Assembly (NCBI GenBank): GCA_913055615.1
Contig: CAJXKK010000031.1
Coordinates: forward strand, 1 to 32,826
Direction: 5' to 3'
DNA length: 32,826 nt
Source of the DNA: an uncultured Ectothiorhodospiraceae bacterium
GTDB taxonomy: Bacteria; Pseudomonadota; Gammaproteobacteria; XJ16; Halofilaceae
Shown piece after piece: positions 1 to 9,055 of this stretch. The notes under the pieces were generated by a model that worked only from the letters and a program-made list of their open reading frames with translations, did no database searches and had not been told where the DNA came from. The first letter of the stretch is position 1. Each line of letters opens with the position of its first letter. Both the position numbers and the translations under genes were made by a program.

Positions 1-888
1 GGCGTGACGGCCAAGGACGTCATGCTCGCGATCATCGGCCATATCGGCACAGCGGGCGGGACCGGCCACACGATCGAGTTCGCCGGCTCGACCATCCGGC
101 AGCTGTCGATGGAGGGCCGCATGACCATCTGCAACATGGCGATCGAGGCCGGGGCCCGCGCCGGGCTTATGGGCGTCGACGATCACACGATCGATTACAT
201 TGCCGGGCGCCCGTTCGCGCCCACGGGCCAGCTCTGGGAGCAGGCGGTCGCGGACTGGCGCGGCCTGGTCAGTGACGATGACGCGGTATTCGACCGCGAG
301 GTCGTGCTGGACGCCGCGGAGATCGAGCCGCAGGTCACCTGGGGGACGTCGCCCGAGATGGTGGCCCCGATCGGCGCGCTTATCCCGGATCCGGCGAATG
401 AGCCGGACACGGTCAAGGCGCAGGCCATGCAGCGGGCGCTGGAATACCAGGGGCTCGAGCCGGGGGTCCCGATGACCGACATCCGCCCGGACAAGATCTT
501 CATCGGCTCCTGCACCAATGCCCGCATCGAGGATCTGCGCGCCGCGGCGCGCGTGGTCCAGGGCCGACGGATCGCCGATTCGATCAAGCTGGCGATGGTC
601 GTCCCGGGCTCGGGCCTGGTGAAGCGCCAGGCCGAGAGCGAGGGCCTCGACGAGGTCTTCAAGGCCGCCGGCTTTGAATGGCGCGAGCCGGGGTGCTCGA
701 TGTGTCTCGGCATGAACACCGATCGCCTGTCGCCCGGCGAGCGCTGCGCGTCGACCTCGAACCGCAATTTCGAGGGTCGTCAGGGGCAGGGTGGCCGCAC
801 GCACCTGATGAGCCCGGCCATGGCCGCGGGCGCGGCCGTGAGCGGCCATCTGGTCGATGCCCGCACCATGGCGGACCGGAGGCACTGA
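1..888 (+). CDS. leuC: 3-isopropylmalate dehydratase large subunit, 3' part
   Basis: This is the C-terminal 295 codons of LeuC; the reading frame is open to the left edge, so the first ~170 residues of a ~466-residue protein lie outside. LeuC with LeuD isomerises 2-isopropylmalate to 3-isopropylmalate in leucine synthesis, in the cytoplasm, using a [4Fe-4S] cluster. The cluster cysteines are visible: one in [11 protein letters not shown] (about 505-540) and two in GCSMCLGMN (about 691-717). The aconitase-family segment [10 protein letters not shown] follows. The stop is one base before the leuD ATG, so the two are co-transcribed and probably translationally coupled. The GTG at position 4 is an internal codon, not the start. 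Identification is secure. Confidence 0.97.
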   Translation, partial: GVTAKDVMLAIIGHIGTAGGTGHTIEFAGSTIRQLSMEGRMTICNMAIEAGARAGLMGVDDHTIDYIAGRPFAPTGQLWEQAVADWRGLVSDDDAVFDREVVLDAAEIEPQVTWGTSPEMVAPIGALIPDPANEPDTVKAQAMQRALEYQGLEPGVPMTDIRPDKIFIGSCTNARIEDLRAAARVVQGRRIADSIKLAMVVPGSGLVKRQAESEGLDEVFKAAGFEWREPGCSMCLGMNTDRLSPGERCASTSNRNFEGRQGQGGRTHLMSPAMAAGAAVSGHLVDARTMADRRH

Positions 889-889
889 A

Positions 890-1531
890 ATGGAACCGTT
901 TACCCGTTTTGAGGGGCTGGTCGCGCCGCTGGACCGCTCCAACGTCGATACCGACGCGATCATCCCCAAGCAGTTCCTGAAGTCCGTGCAGCGCACGGGT
1001 TTTGGGCCGAACCTGTTCGATGACTGGCGCTACCTCGACTCGGGGGAGCCGGGCATGGATTCTTACGAACGCCGGGAAAACCCGGACTTCGTGCTTAATC
1101 AGCCGCGCTACCGCGGTGCCGGCATCCTGCTGGCGCGGGAGAATTTCGCCTGCGGCTCATCGCGCGAGCATGCGGTCTGGGCGCTGACCGATTACGGTTT
1201 CCGGGCGGTGATCGCGCCAAGCTTCGCCGATATCTTCTACAGCAACAGCTTCAAGAACGGCCTGCTGCCGGTCCAGCTCGACGCGGAGACGGTCGAACGG
1301 CTGTTCCGCGAGACGCAGGCGAACGAGGGCTACCGCCTGACCGTCGATCTGCGGACCCAGCAGGTGATCACGCCTGACGGCGCGGCGTTCGGCTTTGAGG
1401 TCGATCCGTTCCGGCGCGAGTGCCTGCTCGAGGGCATGGATGATATCGCCCTGACGCTGCAGTACGCCGATGACATCCGGCGCTACGAGGAACGCCGCAA
1501 GGCCGAGGCGCCCTGGCTGTTTGCGGGCTAG
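890..1531 (+). CDS. leuD: 3-isopropylmalate dehydratase small subunit
   Basis: LeuD (213 aa, the usual size) is the swivelling small subunit that completes the active site of isopropylmalate isomerase with LeuC. The start at 890 ([11 protein letters not shown]) matches family N-termini and follows GGAGG at 877-881; an in-frame ATG at 857 would overlap leuC and lacks family similarity. Typical motifs are [14 protein letters not shown] near the N-terminus and [14 protein letters not shown] around residues 87-100. The gene begins one base after the leuC stop. A palindromic element starts exactly at its stop codon, and leuB follows only after ~490 bp, so leuCD and leuB may be separate transcripts or joined by a read-through message. 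Confidence 0.97.
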   Translation: MEPFTRFEGLVAPLDRSNVDTDAIIPKQFLKSVQRTGFGPNLFDDWRYLDSGEPGMDSYERRENPDFVLNQPRYRGAGILLARENFACGSSREHAVWALTDYGFRAVIAPSFADIFYSNSFKNGLLPVQLDAETVERLFRETQANEGYRLTVDLRTQQVITPDGAAFGFEVDPFRRECLLEGMDDIALTLQYADDIRRYEERRKAEAPWLFAG

Positions 1532-1694
1532 GAGCCTGTCCGGGAAATCTGTGTCGTAGCGAGCGCGTGGCACAGCGAGCAGGTTTTCGCGATCGGGAAA
1601 CGAGCATGGTCGGTCCCATGTGAGTTGAGCGATCGCGGAAAGATGCGGCTGTGGTGCGCGCGCAGTAGGCACATGGTTTCTCGGGCAGGCTCCT
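1530..1694 (+). repeat. MITE-like palindromic element after leuD
   Basis: An 18-bp imperfect terminal inverted repeat (AGGAGCCTGTCCGGGAAA at 1530-1547, and its complement with two mismatches at 1677-1694) bounds a 165-bp stretch. Inside are further nested dyads: TTTCGCGATCG (1585-1595) with CGATCGCG (1630-1637), and CATGG (1605-1609) with CCATG (1616-1620), so most of the unit can fold back on itself. It contains no credible gene. The left end overlaps the leuD stop codon. The form fits a miniature inverted-repeat transposable element; no parent transposase is in the window and I see no clear target duplication. Confidence 0.6.
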
Positions 1695-1776
1695 GGGCGT
1701 TCCGATTGCTGTGGACTGTGCCGGTATCGGACGTCCCCGCCTTATAGCCAGGGGCGCCAAGAGGCTCGCAGATCCA

Positions 1777-1805
1777 TTGCAGGAGCGGCCTTGGCCGCGA
1801 ACCGC
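1777..1805 (+). repeat. REP-like element, forward copy
   Basis: The sequence TTGCAGGAGCGGCCTTGGCCGCGAACCGC contains the perfect hairpin GCGGCC-TT-GGCCGC (1785-1798) after an AGGAG head. It resembles the Pseudomonas-type REP form (TAGGAGCGAGCTTGCTCGCG). With the inverted copy at 1888-1917 it makes a BIME-like pair. The remaining bases of the leuD-leuB gap (1695-2025) hold no gene I can support. Confidence 0.7.
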
Positions 1806-1887
1806 TTTCTGGGAGGCAATGCGCATCGGCGTGCGGGTCGCAGTATCCTGCGTGGCGGTTGATCTGGCGGGTTCGGCGCAGGATGCC

Positions 1888-1917
1888 GGTTCGCGAGCAA
1901 GCTCGCCCCTACGCGGT
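1888..1917 (-). repeat. REP-like element, inverted copy
   Basis: The stretch holds the hairpin GCGAGC-AA-GCTCGC (1893-1906) followed by CCCTAC, which is the reverse complement of the REP head GTAGGGGCGAGC. It is in opposite orientation to the copy at 1777-1805, 82 bp away, and is nearly identical to the copies at 25487 and 25546. Confidence 0.75.
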
Positions 1918-2025
1918 ACTGTCCCGGTCTTGGCGTCGCGCGGGCCCGACAGGCGACTCGGAGCCGAAGACGAATCGTGAAGTTCGTTAAGACAGATCGT
2001 TTTTCACTAGCGTGTTGGAAATATT

Positions 2026-3102
2026 ATGACGCACAAGATCGCGGTATTGCCGGGCGACGGTGTTGGTACGGAGATCGTCGCGGAGGCCGAGAAGCTGCTG
2101 GGCGCGCTCGCGGAGCGTTGCGGCCTCGGCGTCGAACTTGAGCGCGGCGGGATCGGCGGCGCCGCCGTCGATGCGACCGGTTCGCCACTCCCGGAAGCCA
2201 CGCTGGCGCTGTCGCGGGATGCCGACGCCGTTCTGCTGGGTGCCGTCGGCGGCCCGAAATGGGACAATGAGAGTCGTGAGCGCCGCCCCGAGACGGGGCT
2301 GCTGGGGATCCGGCGGGAACTGGCGTTGTTCGCCAATCTGCGCCCGGCGATCCTGTATCCAGAACTCGCTGGCGCATCGAGCCTGCGGCCCGAGCTGGTA
2401 GCCGGGCTGGACATCATGATCGTGCGCGAACTGACCGGCGGTATCTATTTCGGCGAACCGCGCGGCATCGAGACGCTGGATTCGGGCGAGCGCCAAGGCT
2501 ACAACACCCTTGTATACCGCGAGAGCGAGGTGGATCGGATCGTCCGCCGCGCCTTCGAGATCGCGGCGCGCCGCCAGGGCCGGGTGTGCTCCGTGGACAA
2601 GGCCAACGTACTCGAGGTGTCGCAGCTGTGGCGGGAGACCGCCCAGCGGGTACACGCGGAGTACGCGGGGATCGAGCTGTCCCATATGTATGTCGACAAC
2701 GCCGCCATGCAGCTCGTCCGCGACCCGCGGCAGTTCGATGTCGTTGTCACCGGCAACATGTTCGGCGATATCCTCTCGGATTGCGCCGCGATGCTGACCG
2801 GCTCGATCGGCATGCTGCCGTCGGCCTCGCTCGACGAAAACGGCAAGGGCATGTACGAGCCGGTGCATGGCAGCGCGCCCGATATCGCGGGCCGCGGTGT
2901 CGTCAATCCGCTCGCGACGCTGCTTTCGGTCGCCATGATGCTGCGCTACACGCTCGATGAGGCGGCGATGGCCGACCGTGTGGAGGGCGCGGTGGCACGC
3001 GTGATCGCCGCCGGCACCCGCACCGCCGATATCGCCGGCGACGGGGCCGCGGTCTCGACGGCGGCGATGGGCGATGCCGTGGTGGCCGCGCTCGACGCGT
3101 GA
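2026..3102 (+). CDS. leuB: 3-isopropylmalate dehydrogenase
   Basis: LeuB (358 aa, standard length) oxidises and decarboxylates 3-isopropylmalate with NAD+, the third step of leucine synthesis, in the cytoplasm. Visible family motifs are [13 protein letters not shown] (substrate arginine region), [33 protein letters not shown] (catalytic lysine), [10 protein letters not shown] and [15 protein letters not shown] (metal-binding aspartates), and [15 protein letters not shown] near the cofactor site. The ATG at 2026 gives the usual N-terminus ([15 protein letters not shown]); the ribosome site is weak (TTGGA, 2013-2017). The ~490-bp gap before it is filled with repeats, so leuB may have its own promoter, though I cannot point to a convincing one. 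Confidence 0.97.
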   Translation: MTHKIAVLPGDGVGTEIVAEAEKLLGALAERCGLGVELERGGIGGAAVDATGSPLPEATLALSRDADAVLLGAVGGPKWDNESRERRPETGLLGIRRELALFANLRPAILYPELAGASSLRPELVAGLDIMIVRELTGGIYFGEPRGIETLDSGERQGYNTLVYRESEVDRIVRRAFEIAARRQGRVCSVDKANVLEVSQLWRETAQRVHAEYAGIELSHMYVDNAAMQLVRDPRQFDVVVTGNMFGDILSDCAAMLTGSIGMLPSASLDENGKGMYEPVHGSAPDIAGRGVVNPLATLLSVAMMLRYTLDEAAMADRVEGAVARVIAAGTRTADIAGDGAAVSTAAMGDAVVAALDA

Positions 3103-3182
3103 TGGCCGCTGAACCCCGACGCGTATGATGTAATTGATGTCGGGCACGCAACCCGACCGACAAGGTTACGAGGAATCTGTTC

Positions 3183-4205
3183 ATGGCGAAGAAGTACAAC
3201 GTAGCGGTCGTAGGTGCCACGGGCGCCGTCGGCGAGGTCATTCTGTCGATCCTGGCGGAGCGCGATTTTCCGATCGATGAAATCGTCGCGCTGGCGAGCA
3301 GCCGCTCGGCCGGCAAGGAGGTCGACTTCGGCCGCCGCAAGCTGAGCGTTCAGGATCTGGACGAGTTCGACTTCGCGAATACCGACATCGCCCTGTTCTC
3401 CGCGGGCGGCTCGATATCGGCCGAGCATGCGCCGCGTGCGGCTGCGGCCGGCTGCGTGGTGATCGACAACACTTCGCATTTCCGCCGCGAGCCCGACATC
3501 CCGCTGGTCGTGCCGGAAGTGAACCCGCAGGATGTTGCGGGCTACCGCGAGCGCGGGATCATCGCCAACCCGAACTGCTCGACCGTCCAGATGGTGGTTG
3601 CGCTGAAGCCACTGGACGATGCGGCGACGATCGAACGGATCAACGTCGCCACCTACCAGGCCGTCTCCGGGACCGGCAAGGAAGCGATCGACGAACTGGC
3701 ACAGCAGACCGCGAGTCTCCTCAATGGCCGGCCGGCCGAGGCCTCCGTCTATCCGAAACAGATCGCGTTCAACTGCCTGCCGCACATCGATACGTTCCAG
3801 GACAACGGCTATACGCGCGAAGAGATGAAGATGGTGTGGGAAACCCACCGTATCCTCGGGCGTGAGGACATCGGGGTGAACCCGACCACCGTTCGCGTTC
3901 CCGTTTTCTACGGCCATTCCGAAGCGGTGCACATCGAAACGCGTGAACCGCTTGGCGCCGCGGCCGCGCGCCAGTTGCTGTCGGTCGCGCCCGGGGTTAA
4001 GGTCCTCGACGAGCAGGTGGACGGTGGTTACCCGACGGCGGTTACGGAAGGGGCCGGACAGGACCCTGTTTTCGTTGGCCGGATCCGAGAGGATATCTCG
4101 CATCCGCGCGGGCTCAATCTGTGGGTGGTATCGGACAATGTGCGCAAGGGGGCGGCGCTCAACAGCGTCCAGATTGCGGAACATTTGATAAAAGAGTATA
4201 TATAG
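3183..4205 (+). CDS. asd: Aspartate-semialdehyde dehydrogenase
   Basis: Asd (340 aa) reduces aspartyl-4-phosphate to aspartate semialdehyde with NADPH, the branch point to lysine, diaminopimelate, threonine and methionine. The N-terminal NADP fold carries VGATGAVGEVILSIL, and the nucleophile is Cys132 in NPNCSTVQM. YQAVSGTGKEAIDEL (substrate site) and VPVFYGHSEAVHIE with its catalytic histidine are also present. ATG at 3183 follows AGGA (3171-3174). The length and motifs place it with the shorter, Pseudomonas-type or Gram-positive-type enzymes rather than the longer E. coli form. Its partner in the pathway, lysC, lies 17 kb downstream. The last codons run into an AT-rich stretch that carries the fimV promoter. 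Confidence 0.96.
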   Translation: MAKKYNVAVVGATGAVGEVILSILAERDFPIDEIVALASSRSAGKEVDFGRRKLSVQDLDEFDFANTDIALFSAGGSISAEHAPRAAAAGCVVIDNTSHFRREPDIPLVVPEVNPQDVAGYRERGIIANPNCSTVQMVVALKPLDDAATIERINVATYQAVSGTGKEAIDELAQQTASLLNGRPAEASVYPKQIAFNCLPHIDTFQDNGYTREEMKMVWETHRILGREDIGVNPTTVRVPVFYGHSEAVHIETREPLGAAAARQLLSVAPGVKVLDEQVDGGYPTAVTEGAGQDPVFVGRIREDISHPRGLNLWVVSDNVRKGAALNSVQIAEHLIKEYI

Positions 4206-4218
4206 CGGCCAGTTAAGA

Positions 4219-4252
4219 TCACTTTGTTGAAGTGACTTCTTTAAAGTATATT
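4219..4252 (+). promoter_or_regulatory. Candidate fimV promoter with a dyad over the -35 box
   Basis: TTGTTG (4224-4229) and TATATT (4247-4252) are separated by 17 bp, a good sigma-70 geometry. The -35 box lies within the dyad TCACTT-N5-AAGTGA (4219-4235). The stretch from about 4190 to 4300 is clearly AT-rich against a GC-rich background. A second short dyad, AGTATCTATATACT, is at 4269-4282. Confidence 0.5.
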
Positions 4253-4348
4253 CCAGAAAAACATCCCAAGTATCTATATACTGGGGCAAATTCAGCGAGT
4301 GCGGTCAACGGGTACCGCATCCCGCATCCAGATCAAGGGGCGACCACC

Positions 4349-7300
4349 GTGCGACGACTGGCCCTGGTACCGACCCTCATTGCGGCACTGCTCCTTCCTT
4401 CCGGCGCCCAGGCCCTGGGTCTCGGCGAGATCGAGATCCAGTCCGCCCTCAATCAGCGGCTCGACGCCGAGATCCCCCTGCGGGGCGTTCCGGAGGAGCA
4501 GGGCGATGAGGTCGAGGTCTCCCTTGCGCCCGAAGAGGCCTTCAACAGGGCGGATCTCGGTCGTCCATTTGCACTGACCCGGCTGCGCTTTGCCGTCAAA
4601 CAGCGTGACGGTGGCGGTCACTACGTCCACATCACGAGCCGCGACTCGATTGTCGAACCGTTCCTGAGCTTCCTGATCGAGGTCGATTGGTCGGGTGGCA
4701 ATCTCCTGCGCGAATACACCGTTTTGCTCGACCCGCCGGTCTTTGCCAGCGAGGACGACTCCCAAGGGTCCGGCGGCGGGACGACCGATACGGCACGGAC
4801 CTCCGAGACCAGTGATGAATCCGGCGTCACCGGGGAAATCGAGCGAGAGTCCGAGAGCGCGGGGCGCGAGGCTGACGACGGCGCGGGCCAGACCGGCTCG
4901 GATGAGGACAAGCCCGTATTCCTTGATGTGGAGGAACGCGAAAACCGCGCCCGCGCCGAGGCGGATGAGCAAGTTGCCGGGGAATCCGGCGGCGGCTCGG
5001 CCGGTGCGCCCCAGCAGTATGGGCCGGTCGACGAAGGCGAGACGCTCTGGAGTATCGCGAATCGCCTGAGGTCGGGCGACATGACCGTTCAGCAGATGAT
5101 GATCGCCCTGCTGCGCTACAACCCGGATGCTTTCAGCGGCAACAATATCAATCGCCTGCGCCAGGGCTATGTCCTGCGGGTGCCTGAGTCCGACCGCGTG
5201 CTCGAGGTTTCGGCGCAGCGTGCGCTTGCGCGGGTACGTGAGCAGAACAGCGTGTGGCAGGAACTGCAGGAAGGTTCGCGCTCGCAGACGAGCGTGGCAG
5301 CATCCGACCAGGGCAGTGGCGATGCGGGCGACAGCGGCGAGGGTGCGACCGGCCCGGTGGACCCCGAACTCTCCATTGTAGGTGCCGACGAGGGCGGGGC
5401 CAGCAGCGACGAGGCCGCCTCTGCAACCGGCAGCAGCTCGGACGAAGACAGCGAGAAACTGCAGTTGGCCCAGGAGCAGCTCGAATCGACTCGACTCGAA
5501 AAGGAAGAACTCGAGTCGCGCGTCAACGAACTTGAACAAACCGTTTCGAAGATGGAGAAACTCCTCGAGGTGCGCGATGCGCGACTGAGCGCACTTCAGG
5601 AAGAGCTGCGCGAGCTCGATGGACGTGGGGCCCCGGACGAAGATTCCGATACGGCCGCGGATGACGAGGCCACGGATGACGAATCCGGGACCGCAGTCGC
5701 CAGCGTGGACGACGCGGACGACCAGGGTGGAGACGGCGCCCGCGACGGTGAGTCGGTCGCGGAGAGCGGGGACGGAGACGAGACGGCGGCCGCCGGCGAT
5801 GGCGATGAAGACGGAGAAGCCGGCACGGCCGGGACGGACGGCGGCGCGGGTGACGGCGAGACGCAGGTGGCGACGGATGCCGAGACCACTTCCGATGACC
5901 CGGCTACGGCCGATGCCGCGGACGCGGACGCGGAATCCGACGAAAAGACGGCGAGTGCTGGCGACCAGGCGGACGGCTCCAATATCCCCGAGGACAAACT
6001 GGCGACCGACGCCGATCGGGGGGTGGAAACGACCCGTACGGAGGAGCCACGGGAGACGTGGCTGGATCAGGTCAATGGCGCGTTCGCGGCGGTGACGGGC
6101 ATCTTTGCCGGCGTTGGCGGTGGTCTGCTCGGCGGTCCGCTCGGCCTCGCGCTGGCGGCGGCGATCGTGTTGCTGCTCGGTGGCGGTCTGATCCTCATGC
6201 GTCGGCGTCGCGAAGCGGCCGAATCGGGCGATCTGGATGACTTCGCACCCGGCGACACGAGCAGCGATATCGAACCGATCGACACCGATTCGTCCGGGGA
6301 ATTCGATGCGGGGCCATCGGCGGTCGACGCCGATGACGGTGCCGCACCCTCCACGGATGGGCGGTCGGCGCTGATGGACGAGGAGTTCGACCTCGCCGCG
6401 ATTGAGGGAGAGGAAGCGCCCGATCGCGGTGCAGTGGGTCCGGTCGAGGAGCCGGCGCGTGGTGGTTCCGAAGACGACGAGGCGGAGGCGGACGATACGG
6501 TCGCGGAAGCGGACGTGTATCTCGCCTACGGACTCCATCAACAGGCCGAGGATCTCCTGCGGCTCGCCCTGCGCGAGCACCCCGGAAACGCGGTGTATCA
6601 CGAGAAGCTGCTCGAGACGCTGTATGCGGGCGGCAAGACCGGGGAGTTCATCGAACAGGCGGAGACTTTCCGGGGTGTGGTGGATGGTCCGCAGAACCGC
6701 CTGTGGCAGCGTGTTCTGGCCATGGGCCGCGAACTGGCGCCGGAGCATGCACTGTTCGCGGAGGGCGACACCGAGTACACCACCGCGGATCTGCAGGCCG
6801 CGCGGCCGGCGGAGACCGATCTGGAGCTCGACGACTCCGATGACGAGATCGATTTCGGATTCGATGACGAACCGGAATCACCGTCCAGCAATGACGCAGG
6901 TCCTGCCGGTAATCAGGAGGACGATGAATTCAGCAATACAATGATGCTGGACTCCGCAGACTTCAAAGCGGTCGAAGGCGACGGTGGGCTTTTGGGCCCC
7001 GGGGATGACCGTTCCGGGGCGGACAGCGCGGAGACCCCAGGTCCGGCGAACGCGGATGCCGACGACGAGGAAGGGGATCTGGAGTTCGACCTCGGCGATC
7101 TCGATGGCCTGAGCGGGGATGAAAGCAGCGGTGCAGCCTCGGGGCCGGATACGGGTGCCGGTGGTTCGGACGATATCGAATTCGACCTGGACGAGGGCAC
7201 GGCGACCGGACCGGCGGGCGCCGAATCCGACGAAAGCGTCCGCAGCGGCGGGGAAGCCGACGACGACGCTCTCGATTTCGACCTCGATTTCGAGGAACCG

Positions 7301-8095
7301 GAGAGCCCGAAGGAGGGGCTGGCCGGGATCGACGAGCCCGATTCGCCGCAGACCGAATCACCCGTAGGTGCGGAGAGCGACGACAACGCACTCGATTTCG
7401 ACTTCGATCTCGAGGACACGCCCACGGCTTCGGGCCCAGGCCAGACGGCCGCGCAGGAAACGGCTCCGTCGGAGCCGGCAGGCGGTGACGACGACGAGTC
7501 TCTCGAAATCGGTGATCTCGAGATCGGCGACCTGGAGTCGCTGGACACGGGATCCGAAGAAGCCACGGACTCGGCGGATGCCGGTCTGATGCCGGATCAG
7601 GCGGCCGGCGAAGGGAACGCGAACGAAGCGGACGCATTCGATCTGAGCGATCTGGACAGCGGTCTCGACAGCGGGTTCGAGCAAGGGCCTGAAGAGGCAG
7701 CGGCCGATAAAACCCCTGGCGCATCCGGGAGCGGGACGGCTGGCGCGACGGACGACGATGCGTTCGACCTGAGCGATCTCGATGCCCTCGGCAGCGGGGC
7801 CGAGGACGATGTTGCCTTCAACCTCGATGATTCGGGCACGACCGGATCCGAAGCGCCGGAGACGAGGGCGAGCGGGCCGTCCACTGGTGAATCCGCTGCT
7901 GCCGCGGGCGCTGCCGGCGCTGGGGAAACAGCCGCGGACGAGGACGACGAGTTCGACACCATGCTCGACCTCGCGCGGGCCTATATCGACATGGGTGATC
8001 CGGAGAGCGCCACCAATGCGCTCGAAGAAGTCGCATCCTCGGGCAACGAGCAACAGCGCAGCGAGGCACAGAGCCTCCTCGACAGTGTTCGCTGA
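4349..8095 (+). CDS. fimV: FimV/HubP-like polar hub protein with LysM domain
   Basis: FimV-family proteins anchor to peptidoglycan and inner membrane and organise the cell pole, type IV pili, twitching and chemosensory arrays. The GTG at 4349 (AAGGGG at 4335-4340) gives a proper signal peptide, VRRLALVPTLIAALLLP..AQALG; the frame is open back to 4232 but that part is the promoter region. Order along 1248 residues: periplasmic FimV N-domain (~25-135), acidic linker, LysM (~225-283, YGPVDEGETLWSIANRL), coiled coil (~367-424), very acidic Ala/Asp/Glu linker, membrane helix (~591-616, then RRRRE), cytoplasmic TPR-like helices (~716-765, AYGLHQQAEDLLRLAL), an acidic region with repeated FDL.DLD motifs, and the C-terminal FimV domain (~1201-1248, DTMLDLARAYIDMGD). 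It is long for the family because of the acidic linkers. Neighbour truA fits the usual asd-fimV-truA order. Confidence 0.93.
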   Translation: MRRLALVPTLIAALLLPSGAQALGLGEIEIQSALNQRLDAEIPLRGVPEEQGDEVEVSLAPEEAFNRADLGRPFALTRLRFAVKQRDGGGHYVHITSRDSIVEPFLSFLIEVDWSGGNLLREYTVLLDPPVFASEDDSQGSGGGTTDTARTSETSDESGVTGEIERESESAGREADDGAGQTGSDEDKPVFLDVEERENRARAEADEQVAGESGGGSAGAPQQYGPVDEGETLWSIANRLRSGDMTVQQMMIALLRYNPDAFSGNNINRLRQGYVLRVPESDRVLEVSAQRALARVREQNSVWQELQEGSRSQTSVAASDQGSGDAGDSGEGATGPVDPELSIVGADEGGASSDEAASATGSSSDEDSEKLQLAQEQLESTRLEKEELESRVNELEQTVSKMEKLLEVRDARLSALQEELRELDGRGAPDEDSDTAADDEATDDESGTAVASVDDADDQGGDGARDGESVAESGDGDETAAAGDGDEDGEAGTAGTDGGAGDGETQVATDAETTSDDPATADAADADAESDEKTASAGDQADGSNIPEDKLATDADRGVETTRTEEPRETWLDQVNGAFAAVTGIFAGVGGGLLGGPLGLALAAAIVLLLGGGLILMRRRREAAESGDLDDFAPGDTSSDIEPIDTDSSGEFDAGPSAVDADDGAAPSTDGRSALMDEEFDLAAIEGEEAPDRGAVGPVEEPARGGSEDDEAEADDTVAEADVYLAYGLHQQAEDLLRLALREHPGNAVYHEKLLETLYAGGKTGEFIEQAETFRGVVDGPQNRLWQRVLAMGRELAPEHALFAEGDTEYTTADLQAARPAETDLELDDSDDEIDFGFDDEPESPSSNDAGPAGNQEDDEFSNTMMLDSADFKAVEGDGGLLGPGDDRSGADSAETPGPANADADDEEGDLEFDLGDLDGLSGDESSGAASGPDTGAGGSDDIEFDLDEGTATGPAGAESDESVRSGGEADDDALDFDLDFEEPESPKEGLAGIDEPDSPQTESPVGAESDDNALDFDFDLEDTPTASGPGQTAAQETAPSEPAGGDDDESLEIGDLEIGDLESLDTGSEEATDSADAGLMPDQAAGEGNANEADAFDLSDLDSGLDSGFEQGPEEAAADKTPGASGSGTAGATDDDAFDLSDLDALGSGAEDDVAFNLDDSGTTGSEAPETRASGPSTGESAAAAGAAGAGETAADEDDEFDTMLDLARAYIDMGDPESATNALEEVASSGNEQQRSEAQSLLDSVR

Positions 8096-8196
8096 GGTGT
8101 GGAACCGCAGCCTCTGAGGAGTGCCCGCCGGCACATGGAAGATGGTGGCACCGGTCGCCCGCCAAGCGGTGCGGCGAGCGGCCATAACGCACGCTG

Positions 8197-8985
8197 ATGC
8201 GTATTGCCTGTGTCGTCGAGTACGACGGATCCGGCTTCCGCGGCTGGCAGTCTCAGCGGCACGGCCGGACCGTGCAGGGGGCGCTGGAACAGGCCCTTTC
8301 CACGGTGGCCGCTGAGCCGGTTACGGTCATCTGTGCGGGGCGTACGGACGCCGGTGTGCATGCGACCGGCCAGGTCGTGCATTTCGATACCGCCGCCGAG
8401 CGCCCGGATCGGGCATGGCTGATGGGTACCAACAGCAATCTGCCACGCGATGTCGCCGTTCGCTCCGTGCTGCCGTTGACCCCGCGATTCCACGCCCGCC
8501 ACAGCGCGATTGCGCGGTGCTACCGTTACCTGATCGCCGCGGGACCGGAACGCCCCGCACTGTGGCGCGACCGGGCCGGCTGGAACCATGCGGCGCTCGA
8601 CGCGGCGGCAATGCAGCGGGGCGCACACCACCTGCTTGGCGAGCGCGATTTCAGCGCCTTCCGTTCCGCCGATTGCCAGTCACGCACGCCCATGCGCCGT
8701 GTCGACGACATCACGGTGAGTGAATCATCTGGCTGGGTTCGGATCGACGTAACCGGCAATGCATTCCTGCACAATATGGTGCGCATCATCGCCGGTACGC
8801 TGATCGCGGTCGGTCGCGGCGAGCGCGCGCCCGAGTGGGTGGGTGATGTATTGGCCGCGGGCGACCGCCGCCTGGCCGGCGTGACCGCACGAGCCGAAGG
8901 CCTGTATTTCCTCGGGCCGCGTTATCCTGCCGGCATCGACCTCCCCGTGCCGCGGGCCGACGAGGCCTTTCCACCGGTCGGCTGA
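8197..8985 (+). CDS. truA: tRNA pseudouridine(38-40) synthase
   Basis: TruA converts uridines 38, 39 and 40 in the anticodon stem-loop of many tRNAs to pseudouridine. The 262-residue product has the expected length. The catalytic aspartate is Asp51 in CAGRTDAGVHATGQVVHFD; the opening YDGSGFRGWQSQ, RCYRYLI and GNAFLHNMVRIIAG are family signatures. ATG at 8197 gives the normal N-terminus (MRIACVVEYDG). It follows fimV by 101 bp and precedes trpF by 70 bp, the common gammaproteobacterial order. Nothing unusual is seen. Confidence 0.97.
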   Translation: MRIACVVEYDGSGFRGWQSQRHGRTVQGALEQALSTVAAEPVTVICAGRTDAGVHATGQVVHFDTAAERPDRAWLMGTNSNLPRDVAVRSVLPLTPRFHARHSAIARCYRYLIAAGPERPALWRDRAGWNHAALDAAAMQRGAHHLLGERDFSAFRSADCQSRTPMRRVDDITVSESSGWVRIDVTGNAFLHNMVRIIAGTLIAVGRGERAPEWVGDVLAAGDRRLAGVTARAEGLYFLGPRYPAGIDLPVPRADEAFPPVG

Positions 8986-9055
8986 GTGGTTCACCGTGTT
9001 AAACTGCAAGTGTGGGACAACACCCTAAATCCGCACCCGGGTCGCGAGCGAAATC

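Noticed and set aside
2946-4289. Long minus-strand open frame opposite asd
   Set aside because: It is the shadow of asd, a well-supported gene with catalytic motifs.
4232-4348. Extended fimV N-terminus from the in-frame ATG at 4232
   Set aside because: The extra 39 residues overlap the promoter, have no fimV similarity and would bury the signal peptide that begins at GTG 4349.
4292-6748. Long minus-strand open frame opposite fimV (818 codons)
   Set aside because: It is the complement of the acidic, GC-rich fimV coding region; its translation is arginine- and histidine-rich with no domain, while fimV has clear domains.
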